From: Nitrosospira sp. Nsp14
GTDB lineage: Bacteria > Pseudomonadota > Gammaproteobacteria > Burkholderiales > Nitrosomonadaceae
Length of the DNA stretch: 64,000 nucleotides
Direction: 5' to 3'
NCBI RefSeq assembly: GCF_900113575.1
Contig: NZ_FOPV01000006.1
Location: 1 to 64,000, forward strand
Shown: positions 17,536 to 25,644 of the stretch, one piece after another
Layout: each line of letters starts with the position of its first letter
Position numbering within the stretch: the first letter of the stretch is position 1
Position numbers and translations under genes: made by a program
The notes under the pieces: model-generated
The model's input: only the letters and a program-made list of their open reading frames with translations
Databases searched by the model: none
Told to the model about the DNA's origin: nothing

Positions 17536-18921
17536 GTGTCCTTCGAAAATCTGAATCTGCATCCACTCATCCTTAAAGCCATTAACGACGCGGGTTATAC
17601 GTCACCCACACCCATTCAGGAACAGGCCATTCCGGCTCTTCTCGCGGGCCATGACATCATGGCCTCCGCCCAGACCGGCACGGGCAAGACTGCAGCCTTC
17701 ATGCTGCCGGCGTTACACCGCCTCGCAGAGCCCTCCAGCGTACCCGGTCGCGGACCACGGGTACTGGTGCTCACGCCGACGCGCGAACTTGCGCTCCAGG
17801 TATCGGAAGCGGCGGCAAAGTATGGCAAGCATCTCCCGCGCGTCAGGGTCGTAAGCATTCTTGGCGGCATGCCCTATCCGCTTCAGAACAAACTGCTTTC
17901 GCAACCGGTCGACATTCTGGTGGCAACACCGGGGCGGTTGATCGACCACATCCAGCGTGGACGCATCCAGTTTTCGCGTCTCGAAATGATGGTGCTGGAC
18001 GAAGCCGATCGCATGCTTGACATGGGTTTCATTGATGACGTGGAGACTATCGCCTCGGCCACACCCGCAACCCGTCAGACCCTGCTGTTCTCAGCCACGC
18101 TTGACGGCGCGATCGATAAGGTCGCCGCACGCTTACTCAAGGCGCCCCAGCGTATCCAGGTGGCAACGCAACAGGCAAAGCTGGATAACATCGAGCAGCG
18201 GCTGCATTACGTCGACGACATGTCCCATAAAAACCGCCTGTTGGATCACCTCCTGCGCGATATAACGATGAAACAGGCGATCGTTTTCACCGCCACCAAA
18301 CGCGACGCCGACACGCTGGCTGACAATCTCTCAGCCCAGGGTCATGAAGCCGCTGCGCTGCACGGGGATATGAATCAACGCGACCGCAACCGTACGTTGA
18401 CAAAGCTCCGCCACGGTGGGCTGAGAGTACTGGTGGCAACTGACGTAGCCGCGCGGGGAATCGACGTGGCCGGCATCACTCACGTGATTAATTTCGACCT
18501 CCCGAAGTTTGCCGAAGACTATGTCCACCGTATCGGCCGCACCGGCCGGGCGGGCGCATCTGGAATCGCGGTATCATTCGCTTCGGTGAAGGATGGCGTC
18601 AGCCTGAAAAAAATTGAACGCTTCACTGGCCAGCGGATCGATTCGCATGTGGTACCGGGACTGGAGCCAAGATTCAAACCCCGTCCGGGTGTTGGTGCCG
18701 GCGCGGGCGGCGCGTCCCGAGGCGCGCCCAGCGTCGCCCACAAGCGCAACCGTACTTGGTCAAACGATAGCGGGAGAGCGCCCGCAGTCGGCAATGGAAA
18801 CTGGGAGAATGGCCGCGGCCGTTCCTTGAGCGATAATCGAGAAAAGGCGCCGCGGGCAAACACCGCAACCAATACTTTCAGAAACAGCGGCGCGTCGAGC
18901 CCCTATTTCCGGCCGAAGTAA
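17536..18921 (+). CDS. rhlE: DEAD-box ATP-dependent RNA helicase RhlE
   Basis: 461 residues. RhlE-type helicases remodel RNA in ribosome maturation and RNA decay. Motifs in order: Q motif PTPIQEQAIP (about 24-33), Walker A AQTGTGKT (about 44-51), PTRELALQ, TPGRL, DEAD as VLDEADRML (about 154), SAT (about 187), then in the second RecA domain TDVAARGIDV and HRIGRTGRAG. A basic, glycine-, arginine- and asparagine-rich tail (after about residue 375) is typical of this subfamily. The start is GTG at 17536 with AGGAAAAC just upstream; translation begins MSFENLNLHPLI, matching the family. A long structured leader precedes it and a strong terminator follows, so it is monocistronic. Confidence 0.95.
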   Translation: MSFENLNLHPLILKAINDAGYTSPTPIQEQAIPALLAGHDIMASAQTGTGKTAAFMLPALHRLAEPSSVPGRGPRVLVLTPTRELALQVSEAAAKYGKHLPRVRVVSILGGMPYPLQNKLLSQPVDILVATPGRLIDHIQRGRIQFSRLEMMVLDEADRMLDMGFIDDVETIASATPATRQTLLFSATLDGAIDKVAARLLKAPQRIQVATQQAKLDNIEQRLHYVDDMSHKNRLLDHLLRDITMKQAIVFTATKRDADTLADNLSAQGHEAAALHGDMNQRDRNRTLTKLRHGGLRVLVATDVAARGIDVAGITHVINFDLPKFAEDYVHRIGRTGRAGASGIAVSFASVKDGVSLKKIERFTGQRIDSHVVPGLEPRFKPRPGVGAGAGGASRGAPSVAHKRNRTWSNDSGRAPAVGNGNWENGRGRSLSDNREKAPRANTATNTFRNSGASSPYFRPK

Positions 18922-18936
18922 GCATTAGAGCAATGG

Positions 18937-18971
18937 ATGGTTCGGGATGGTACGTCCCGGACCATTTTTTT
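18937..18971 (+). terminator. Rho-independent terminator of rhlE
   Basis: ATGGTTCGGGA (18937-18947) pairs with TCCCGGACCAT (18955-18965) in an 11-bp stem (one G-U pair) with a 7-base loop, followed by a run of seven T (18965-18971). It lies 15 bases after the rhlE stop. Confidence 0.9.
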
Positions 18972-19063
18972 CCTGTAAGGATCCCCCTGCGGCGGCGGGA
19001 AACTTCGTCAGCACCCGGTCGTGTACATCGACCGGCAACTATGTATAGAGATACACTGATCTT

Positions 19064-19450
19064 CTATTCCGGCTGGTTGCGCATGAAATCGGCCGTCTGG
19101 TAAAACGCCTTTCCAAGGCTCCTGCACACTTCCTGTTCCAATCCCACGTCTTCCATCGCCCGGCTCATGCAGGAAAGCCACTGGTCACGCTCTGAAACGC
19201 CAATGGAAAAAGGCAGGTGACGCGTGCGCATGCGCGGCTCGCCAAATTTCTCCGTATACAAGGATGGACCGCCCATGAAACCGCACAGGAACATGAACAG
19301 CTTCTGCCGGGAGTTGGACAGATCCTGCGGGTGAAGCTTGCGTATGCCGTAATAGTCCGGGTCCTCATCCATCAGATCGTAAAAACGATCCACCAGACAC
19401 CGCACGGCCGTTTCGCCGCCCATGAGTTCATATGCTTCTATTAGGTGCAC
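19064..19450 (-). CDS. Group II truncated haemoglobin
   Basis: 128 residues from the start chosen here. Group II truncated globins bind O2 or NO and are linked to oxygen or nitrosative-stress handling. Seen: the start region YELMGGETAVRCLVDRFYDL (B10 Tyr in RFYDLM), the proximal histidine in MRTRHLPFSIG (about residue 77), and the G8 tryptophan in RDQWLSCM, all group II features. The frame is open to a TTG at 19483, but the GTG at 19450 has GGAGAGA six bases upstream and gives the usual family length, so I prefer it. It follows the ceramidase-like gene by 13 bases and is probably cotranslated with it. An NO-related role would suit an ammonia oxidiser, but that is inference. Confidence 0.9.
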   Translation of the reverse strand: MHLIEAYELMGGETAVRCLVDRFYDLMDEDPDYYGIRKLHPQDLSNSRQKLFMFLCGFMGGPSLYTEKFGEPRMRTRHLPFSIGVSERDQWLSCMSRAMEDVGLEQEVCRSLGKAFYQTADFMRNQPE

Positions 19451-19463
19451 TTCGTCTCTCCAG

Positions 19464-20324
19464 TTAAACCATTGCCGATTCAAAACGCTGCGAAATTGGC
19501 GTTCGTCGTCGCAGCATGCGCAATATCCAGTACGCCCCCACGGTAGCGAGCAGATGCTTTGCCGTGTGTCCGCTCACGAGATTCCCCAGGTCATAAATTT
19601 GCTGATCAGCCATTTCCACTGCCTTGGCGAGCGCGTACCACCCTAATACCGCGTATATGTCCGCTCCGCGGCTATATCGGGAGGGAAAAAGCTTTGCCAG
19701 AAGAATAATCACCAGAATTGAGTAGAATTGCACCACGATATAAAAGTTCAGATTCCCACCACCTTGTTGCTCGCTCCAATTCCAGTACAGCACGGATCCG
19801 GCCCCGAGCACAACCAGCAGAGGCAGCAACCGCAGTCCGGCCCGGACGCTCACGCGCTCGGCCAAGGTCGCCGCTACCAGTGCCGTGATAGCAGCAGCCA
19901 TCGGCAGCCGGTCCCACATCAGCCGGTCATTATCCGGCGCCAGGTGATAATATGCGGAGCCAAAGCTGGTCACCGCGACGCTCGCAAAAAGCACGAGGTA
20001 TGGCCAGCGTTCACGCGGATCGACAAAAGCTATATTCGTCCGGGTCCTGCCTGCACGCGTTAAAAAAAGCATACCAGCCATCCCCACCAGCAGGAATCCA
20101 ACGTTGGAGACAACATTTAATAAATGTGGGATACCGAAAAACTCGCGTTGATCCGCGAACTGGTGATATTCCACTGGCTGGGAAACAGGAGGAGCAAGCC
20201 CGGCGATTAGCAGCATTGCTACAGAAAGAACGCCTAGCAGCCACAGGCGGAAGCGGGCGCGACGGCGGCTTGTATTTTCTTCACGAATAAATATAAAGTG
20301 CCCTCCCCTCATTATCGTAGCCAT
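19464..20324 (-). CDS. Ceramidase-like (CREST superfamily) membrane protein
   Basis: 286 residues with about seven transmembrane helices. CREST proteins are membrane hydrolases (alkaline ceramidases and relatives) using a zinc site formed by His and Asp residues. Seen: RVSNVGF-like segment NVVSNVGFLLVGMAG near residue 75, the SFGSAYYHLAPDNDRLMWDR signature near residue 120 with the conserved Ser, His and Asp, and a C-terminal GHTAKHLLATVGAYW with two further histidines near residue 258. Substrate is unknown; most bacteria of this type lack ceramide. Located 20 bases after radA and 13 bases before the truncated haemoglobin on the same strand. The N-terminus is arginine-rich before the first helix. 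Confidence 0.78.
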   Translation of the reverse strand: MATIMRGGHFIFIREENTSRRRARFRLWLLGVLSVAMLLIAGLAPPVSQPVEYHQFADQREFFGIPHLLNVVSNVGFLLVGMAGMLFLTRAGRTRTNIAFVDPRERWPYLVLFASVAVTSFGSAYYHLAPDNDRLMWDRLPMAAAITALVAATLAERVSVRAGLRLLPLLVVLGAGSVLYWNWSEQQGGGNLNFYIVVQFYSILVIILLAKLFPSRYSRGADIYAVLGWYALAKAVEMADQQIYDLGNLVSGHTAKHLLATVGAYWILRMLRRRTPISQRFESAMV

Positions 20325-20344
20325 CCCGTCGCCATCGCAACGCC

Positions 20345-21703
20345 TCAGCGCATTTTCGCCACTGCGTCCTCCACCCGGTCCACCGCAATAATCTCGATAC
20401 CCTGAATGCCCTGTTTGGGCATATTGGCTTTAGGTACGATGGCGCGAACAAATCCCAGTTTGGCCGCTTCTTTCAACCGTTCCTGGCCGCGCTGGACCGG
20501 CCGCACTTCGCCCGCCAGGCCCACTTCCCCAAACACCACCATTTTTTCCGGCAAGGGCCTGTTCCTGAGCGAGGAGACAATCGCAAGCAACACGGCCAGA
20601 TCGACGCCTGGCTCGGTAATTTTCACCCCGCCTACCGCATTGACAAAAACATCCTGGTCAAAGCAGGCGATGCCCGCGTGCCGGTGCAGCACGGCGAGCA
20701 ACATCGCCAGACGGTTCTGTTCCAGTCCCACGCTCAGCCGCCTTGGATTGGGCCCGTGCGCCTCATCCACCAGCGCCTGTATCTCCACCAGCAGCGGCCG
20801 GGTCCCTTCCTGCGTTACCATCACGCAGGAACCCGGCACTTCCCCCCCATGGTGAGAAAGGAATAGCGCGGAAGGATTGCTGACCTCACGCAAACCTTTT
20901 TCGGTCATGGCAAACACGCCCAATTCGTTCACCGCACCAAACCGGTTCTTGAAGGCGCGAATCATGCGGAAACTGGAGTGGGTGTCGCCTTCGAAATATA
21001 GCACCGTATCCACCATGTGCTCCAGCACGCGCGGCCCGGCCAGCGATCCTTCCTTAGTGACATGACCGACCAGGATCATGCATGTGCCACTGGCCTTGGC
21101 CAACCTCGTCAACTGGGCGGCGCATTCCCGCACTTGAGCAACCGAACCGGGAGCCGATTGGAGCGCGTCCGAATAAATTGTCTGTATCGAATCAATCACG
21201 GCCACGCCAGGCTTCCGCTCGGCGAGCACTGTCTGTATCTGTTCAAGCCGGATCTCCGCCAGCAGGTGTATAGCCTTCGCATCCAACGCCATGCGCCTTG
21301 CCCGTAGCGCCACCTGGCGAGCCGATTCCTCGCCGCTGACATACAATACCTCTCGTCCCGACGAACCCTGGGACATATGACAGAGCGCTTGCAGCAGCAG
21401 CGTGGATTTGCCGATGCCCGGGTCTCCTCCCAGCAATACCACCCCACCTTCCACCAGGCCGCCGCCCAGCACGCGGTCAAACTCAGCTATGCCACTGGAA
21501 TAACGCGCCTCTTCCCCGCCCTCCACCTCGCTTAAATTCTGAACCTGACCCGTTTCAGACACAGGCGCGAAGCGTGACGCAGTTCTCTCCGCCACTGCCT
21601 CAACGAGCGTGTTCCATGCCTGGCAATGCGGGCACTGACCCTGCCATTTGAGGGTCTGGCCCCCGCATTCGGTACAGGAATAGGTCGATTTGGTTTTAGC
21701 CAT
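20345..21703 (-). CDS. radA: DNA repair protein RadA
   Basis: 452 residues from the ATG at 21703. RadA is a RecA-like ATPase that helps process branched recombination intermediates. Seen: a four-cysteine zinc finger CTECGG...CPHC (residues about 9-30), Walker A GGDPGIGKST (about 95), the RadA-specific KNRFG motif (about 255), and a C-terminal Lon-protease-like domain. A GTG nine codons upstream (21730) keeps the frame open, but starting at MAKTKSTYSC matches the usual MAK start and has AAGAAG before it. The miniature element lies about 150 bases upstream of this start. Confidence 0.95.
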   Translation of the reverse strand: MAKTKSTYSCTECGGQTLKWQGQCPHCQAWNTLVEAVAERTASRFAPVSETGQVQNLSEVEGGEEARYSSGIAEFDRVLGGGLVEGGVVLLGGDPGIGKSTLLLQALCHMSQGSSGREVLYVSGEESARQVALRARRMALDAKAIHLLAEIRLEQIQTVLAERKPGVAVIDSIQTIYSDALQSAPGSVAQVRECAAQLTRLAKASGTCMILVGHVTKEGSLAGPRVLEHMVDTVLYFEGDTHSSFRMIRAFKNRFGAVNELGVFAMTEKGLREVSNPSALFLSHHGGEVPGSCVMVTQEGTRPLLVEIQALVDEAHGPNPRRLSVGLEQNRLAMLLAVLHRHAGIACFDQDVFVNAVGGVKITEPGVDLAVLLAIVSSLRNRPLPEKMVVFGEVGLAGEVRPVQRGQERLKEAAKLGFVRAIVPKANMPKQGIQGIEIIAVDRVEDAVAKMR

Positions 21704-22183
21704 CTTCTTGAAGAGTTGAGCTATCGTCACGCGGACAGCGTGTAAAGAACTATTCTACTCCGTTCGGAATAGCGCGTTCGATCTCCCCGCAACGAGCGAG
21801 CATCCGCGCGCATGCCGCCCGTTTAATACGCCCATCGGCAAATCCAGGTTCTAGGGAACCCCTGAACAAATCTCCGCTGGCGCGACGGTGGCTTTGCGGG
21901 ATGGGATGCGCGAAAAGCGACGACGCGAATGGTTGATCACCTTCGCTAGGAGCCTGACAAGGCAGACCGCCCGCAAAGCCTCGTCCCATCGGGGTTGCGG
22001 TAAAATCGGGTGCTCATGGCGTTGCGCTCCTTGGCATCGTGGTCCCAGCTACGATCAGCGTCGCGCGCCTTATGATCATTCCGATTTTAACAGCAACGCG
22101 ATCAGCGAGGATTTGTTCAGGGGTTCCCCTAGTCTTCGGTTGCGCGATCAGGCAAGCTCCACGCTTCCGTTGACGAGACTCAC
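21704..22183. other. Intergenic region carrying a miniature element
   Basis: 480 bases between radA and the acetyltransferase gene, both on the minus strand. Most of it is the inverted-repeat element at 21855-22128. Open frames here (for example plus 21888-22535) overlap the element or the acetyltransferase and are not credible. The radA promoter should lie in 21704-21850. Confidence 0.6.
21851..22132. mobile_element. IS5-like miniature inverted-repeat element with CTAG target duplication
   Basis: The element spans 21855-22128 (274 bp) and is flanked by CTAG at 21851-21854 and 22129-22132. Its ends are inverted repeats of about 30 bp sharing the identical core AACCCCTGAACAAATC, then CTCCGCTGGCGCG on the left and CCTCGCTGATCGCG on the right. 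A further 11-bp inverted repeat lies inside (GGCTTTGCGGG at 21890-21900, CCCGCAAAGCC at 21970-21980). It codes for no transposase. A 4-bp YTAR-type duplication is characteristic of IS5-group elements, so it is most likely a non-autonomous derivative moved by an IS5-like transposase elsewhere. The ends differ by one G and several inner bases, so it is not brand new. Confidence 0.82.
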
Positions 22184-22744
22184 TCATTCTTCGATCTCCC
22201 GTAAAATGCGGCACGGGTGGCCAGCCGCCACCACGCCTTCGGGTATATCTTTTGTCACCACGCTGCCCGCACCTACTGCAGAGCGCGCACCGATCCGCAC
22301 ACCGGGACAGATGATCACGCCCCCGCCTATCCAGACATCGTCGCCGATCTCGATTCTTGCTCCGAGTTCACGCTTCGCTCGTCGATCCGCCGCGCGCAAC
22401 GGATGTGTCGCTGCATACACTTGGACCGCTGGCCCGAACAACACGCGCGATCCGATGCGGACGGGAGCGACATCGAGTACTACGCAGTTGAAATTGAAGA
22501 AAACATCGTCACCCAGGGTGATGTTGCTGCCGTAGTCGCAGAAGAAAGGCGGCTCGATCCAGATGCTCTCTCCGGTAGAAGGCAGGAGGCTTTTTATCAG
22601 GCGCTTACGCTCCTCCACTTGATCGTCCCGCGTGTCGTTCAGCTTTTTAACAAGCAGCCGGGCATGGCGGCGCTCAGCGGACAACTGCGGGTCAAACGGG
22701 TTGTAGAGTTCGCCGCTCAACATTTTATCTTTTTCCGTTCTCAT
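22184..22744 (-). CDS. maa: Maltose/galactoside-type O-acetyltransferase (hexapeptide repeat)
   Basis: 186 residues. Maa/LacA-type enzymes acetylate sugars with acetyl-CoA using a left-handed beta-helix. Seen: the family N-terminus MRTEKDKMLSGELYNPFDPQL, the active-site histidine region AATHPLRAADR (His about residue 115), and hexapeptide repeats IGDDVWIGGGVIICPGVRIG and IGARSAVGAGSVVTKDIPEG. The frame is open 33 codons further upstream, but the ATG at 22744 has GGGAGG eight bases before it and gives the standard length. It sits alone between the miniature element and a divergent MFS gene; the natural substrate is not indicated. Confidence 0.9.
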   Translation of the reverse strand: MRTEKDKMLSGELYNPFDPQLSAERRHARLLVKKLNDTRDDQVEERKRLIKSLLPSTGESIWIEPPFFCDYGSNITLGDDVFFNFNCVVLDVAPVRIGSRVLFGPAVQVYAATHPLRAADRRAKRELGARIEIGDDVWIGGGVIICPGVRIGARSAVGAGSVVTKDIPEGVVAAGHPCRILREIEE

Positions 22745-23057
22745 CGGGCCTCCCTTGGTTAAAACCATTGGACAGCCAACCCTGACGCTGTAAAGATTGG
22801 CATGAATTTGCGATAACAAGCCGGCTCTATATGCTATAGACAATTATCGGTATGCCTGTGCCGCGACGCGGGTAAGCGACGCGGATTAAAAACGGGGACG
22901 CGCCCACCCGCGCCTGAGGGTGTATTCGCGAAACCCGAGCACCGTGCTTTCCGGGCAAACCAGGGGAAGGGCTTTAATCCTGGCTCCAGGCAAGGCCAAT
23001 ACCTGAGCGGCGACGAACCGCGGCATCATGGCGCTACGCTGACGAGACCTGTGACGT
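22745..23057. other. Divergent intergenic region
   Basis: 313 bases between the acetyltransferase (minus) and the MFS gene (plus). Contains TATAGACAATTAT near 22838-22850, possibly part of a promoter, but no clear hexamer pair. No gene, repeat or hairpin that I trust. Confidence 0.45.
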
Positions 23058-24704
23058 GTGACTGAACCAAACGAAAACACCGCCTCACCTGCCCCGCGCG
23101 CCAGCGCCTGGGGACCCCTGAACGTGCCTGTGTTCCGGGCCTTCTGGCTGGCTGCGCTCGGTTCCAATATCGGCACCTGGATCAATGGCGTCGCTTCCGG
23201 CTGGGTAATGACCGATCTGTCCCATTCGCCGGTAATGGTTTCCCTGGTGCAGGCTGCCGCATCGTTGCCGATGGTGCTGTTCGCGCTGGTTGCCGGGGCG
23301 CTCACCGACATTGTCGACCGGCGGCGGTATTTGCTCGCTACCCAGTCATGGATGGCGATTTGCGCGGCAGTGCTGGCTTTCCTGGCCGCGGCCGGTGAGC
23401 TCGATGCCTGGAACCTGTTGATCCTGACCTTCGCCCTGGGGATTGGTGCATCCATGGCGACCCCAGCGTTGAACGTCACGGCGCCCGAACTCGTTCCCAG
23501 AAATCTGCTCCCGCAAGCGGTTGCCCTGGGTTCGCTGTCGATGAATCTCTCCCGATCCATTGGTCCCGCCATTGGCGGACTGCTGCTATCGCAGTTCGGG
23601 GCATGGGCTGCATTCAGCCTGAACGCCATTTCGTTCATCGGCATGATCGTGATGCTCTGGTACTGGAAAAGCCAGCCGGATGAGCGATCGCTGCCGCCGG
23701 AACGCTTCTTTCAGGCGCTGCGTGCCGGTCTCCGCTATGCCCACCGGGCTTCGCCGTTCCGCGCGGTGCTGATCCGCACCATCGCTTTTATTCTCTTCAC
23801 CATTTCCGCATGGGCGCTGCTTCCGCTGATTGCGCGCAATGAACTTGCGGGCGGGCCCGACACTTACGGATTTCTGCTGACCTTCGTTGGCATCGGCGCG
23901 GTTGTAAGTGTCGTCATTTTGCCGCGGCTGCAGGCCCGCATCTCCCGTGACCACCTGGTGCTGATCGCAAGCATCGTCTATGCGGTAACGATGGCCGCCC
24001 TGGCCACCGTGCGCAACGAGGCGACCTTGTATGGCGTGATGGTCATCGCCGGCGCGGCGTGGGTCATGGTGCTGTCATCGCTGCAGGTTGCCGCGCAGGT
24101 CTCCGTGCCAGCCTGGGTTCGAGGCCGTGCCCTGTCGCTATACATCATGGTGTTTTCTGCCGGGCTTACCCTCGGCAGCCTGCTGTGGGGGTGGGTCGCC
24201 GCACATGCAGGCATTCCCGTCGCGCTGCTGGGGTCGGCCGCCGGCGCTGTGCTGGCAGCCGTCGCCGTGCGCGGATTCAGCCTGGGCAGTGGCGACGCGC
24301 CTGACTTGTCGCCGTCTTTCCATTGGCCCCATCCCGAAGCGGCGGGCGATCTGGACAGGGAACGCGGTCCGGTCCTTGTCACGGTCGAATACGAGATCGA
24401 GCTTGCGCAGCGGGAGGCCTTCCTGGACGCCATGCAGCAACTCGGAACGATCCGACGGCGGGATGGCGCCTTCAGCTGGGGTGTCTTTGAGGATATTGCC
24501 GTACCAGGAAGATATATCGAGCTATTCCAGCAAGACTCATGGCTAGACCACTTGCGTCAGCACGCGCGTGTCACACGCGAAGACCAGCGTGTGCAGGAAA
24601 TTATCCACCGTTTTCACATTGGCGCCGCCGCTCCCAGGGTTTCACATTTTATCGGCGGCGCGCCAAAAGCACTTACCGACCGTTCAATGGAAACTGCCTC
24701 ATGA
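23058..24704 (+). CDS. MFS transporter of the MFS_3 (EntS-like) type with C-terminal soluble domain
   Basis: 548 residues. The first about 410 residues form a 12-helix major facilitator domain beginning FRAFWLAALGSNIGTWINGVASGWVMTDL, typical of the MFS_3 'transmembrane secretion effector' family that includes the enterobactin exporter EntS. The loop GALTDIVDRRRYL after helix 2 is the MFS signature. A soluble C-terminal part (about 425-535) containing VEYEIELAQREAFLDAMQQL and the WLDHLRQHARVTREDQRVQE segment resembles an ABM/ferredoxin-like domain often attached to this family. The start is a GTG. Because the siderophore locus lies 10 kb away, this could be a second export route, but it is separated by housekeeping genes and that link is speculative. 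Confidence 0.85.
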   Translation: MTEPNENTASPAPRASAWGPLNVPVFRAFWLAALGSNIGTWINGVASGWVMTDLSHSPVMVSLVQAAASLPMVLFALVAGALTDIVDRRRYLLATQSWMAICAAVLAFLAAAGELDAWNLLILTFALGIGASMATPALNVTAPELVPRNLLPQAVALGSLSMNLSRSIGPAIGGLLLSQFGAWAAFSLNAISFIGMIVMLWYWKSQPDERSLPPERFFQALRAGLRYAHRASPFRAVLIRTIAFILFTISAWALLPLIARNELAGGPDTYGFLLTFVGIGAVVSVVILPRLQARISRDHLVLIASIVYAVTMAALATVRNEATLYGVMVIAGAAWVMVLSSLQVAAQVSVPAWVRGRALSLYIMVFSAGLTLGSLLWGWVAAHAGIPVALLGSAAGAVLAAVAVRGFSLGSGDAPDLSPSFHWPHPEAAGDLDRERGPVLVTVEYEIELAQREAFLDAMQQLGTIRRRDGAFSWGVFEDIAVPGRYIELFQQDSWLDHLRQHARVTREDQRVQEIIHRFHIGAAAPRVSHFIGGAPKALTDRSMETAS

Positions 24705-24814
24705 TAACTTTTGCGTTCGCTTCAGCTCGCACCGCGATGCTTTCTTTCTTCGACTGAAGTAAGCTTGCCAACAAGCCGCACCCTCGCACATTCATTTATC
24801 AAAGGAGAATGGAC

Positions 24815-25513
24815 ATGATGGAATTACGACGCGCGCAAGACCGAGGTCACGCCGACCACGGCTGGCTGAATTCCTGGCACAGCTTTTCCTTCGCCGACTA
24901 TTACGATCCCAAGCATGTTCAGTTTCGCGCGCTGCGCGTGATTAATGACGATACCGTCGAGCCTGGCCGCGGTTTCGGCACGCATGGACACCGCGATATG
25001 GAGATCGTCAGTTATGTGCTGAACGGTGCACTTGCCCACAAGGACAGTATGGGCAATGGTTCCGTTATTCATCCCGGTAACGTACAGCGGATGAGCGCCG
25101 GAACAGGCGTGCAGCATAGCGAATTCAACCCTTCGCAGACCGAGAAAGTTCATTTCCTGCAGATATGGTTTCTACCCAATGCTGCCGGCATCAACCCTAG
25201 CTATGAGGAAAAGTATTTTAGCGACGAGGAAAAACGCGGCAGGTTGCGTCTCATCGCTTCCCCCGACGGTGCCGATGGTTCCGTAAAAATTCATGCGGAT
25301 GCGAAGATGTTTGCCGTACTGCTGGACGGAAACGAACAGGTTGAGCACCCGCTCGCGCAAGACAGATACGTTTACGTCCATGTGGCCCGCGGCGATGTGG
25401 CGCTAAACGACACCCCCCTGCACGCAGGAGACGGGGCCATGCTCGCCGGTGGCGAGCGGGTGATGCTTGCCCAGGGCCGCAACGCCGAGGTGATGGTCTT
25501 CGAGTTGACATAG
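24815..25513 (+). CDS. Pirin family protein (YhhW/quercetinase-like bicupin)
   Basis: 232 residues. Pirin-like proteins are bicupins binding Fe or Ni; some have quercetin 2,3-dioxygenase activity in vitro, while others act as regulators. Seen: the strongly conserved start RRAQDRGHADHGWLNSWHSF, FADYYDPKHVQF, and the metal ligands in GFGTHGHRDMEIVSYVL (two His, Glu) and TGVQHSEFN. The Shine-Dalgarno AAAGGAG at 24801-24807 is one base from an upstream ATG (24809) but seven bases from the ATG at 24815, so the latter is chosen. It follows the MFS gene by 110 bases. Physiological role unknown. Confidence 0.9.
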   Translation: MMELRRAQDRGHADHGWLNSWHSFSFADYYDPKHVQFRALRVINDDTVEPGRGFGTHGHRDMEIVSYVLNGALAHKDSMGNGSVIHPGNVQRMSAGTGVQHSEFNPSQTEKVHFLQIWFLPNAAGINPSYEEKYFSDEEKRGRLRLIASPDGADGSVKIHADAKMFAVLLDGNEQVEHPLAQDRYVYVHVARGDVALNDTPLHAGDGAMLAGGERVMLAQGRNAEVMVFELT

Positions 25514-25644
25514 AAGGAAGGAGCTGCGCGATTACCGCAAAGCTGGTCGCTGTGGGTGCAGATGGGCCGTGTTGCTATGGCCAGCTGGCGGCTTGGCGTG
25601 TTGCCCGGTTTGAGTCAGCGTCAAATCGACCCAAGGTTTCACTC

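Noticed and set aside
22886-23644. Minus-strand 252-codon frame opposite the MFS gene
   Set aside because: Antisense to transmembrane helices of a recognised transporter; Ala/Pro/Arg-rich shadow.
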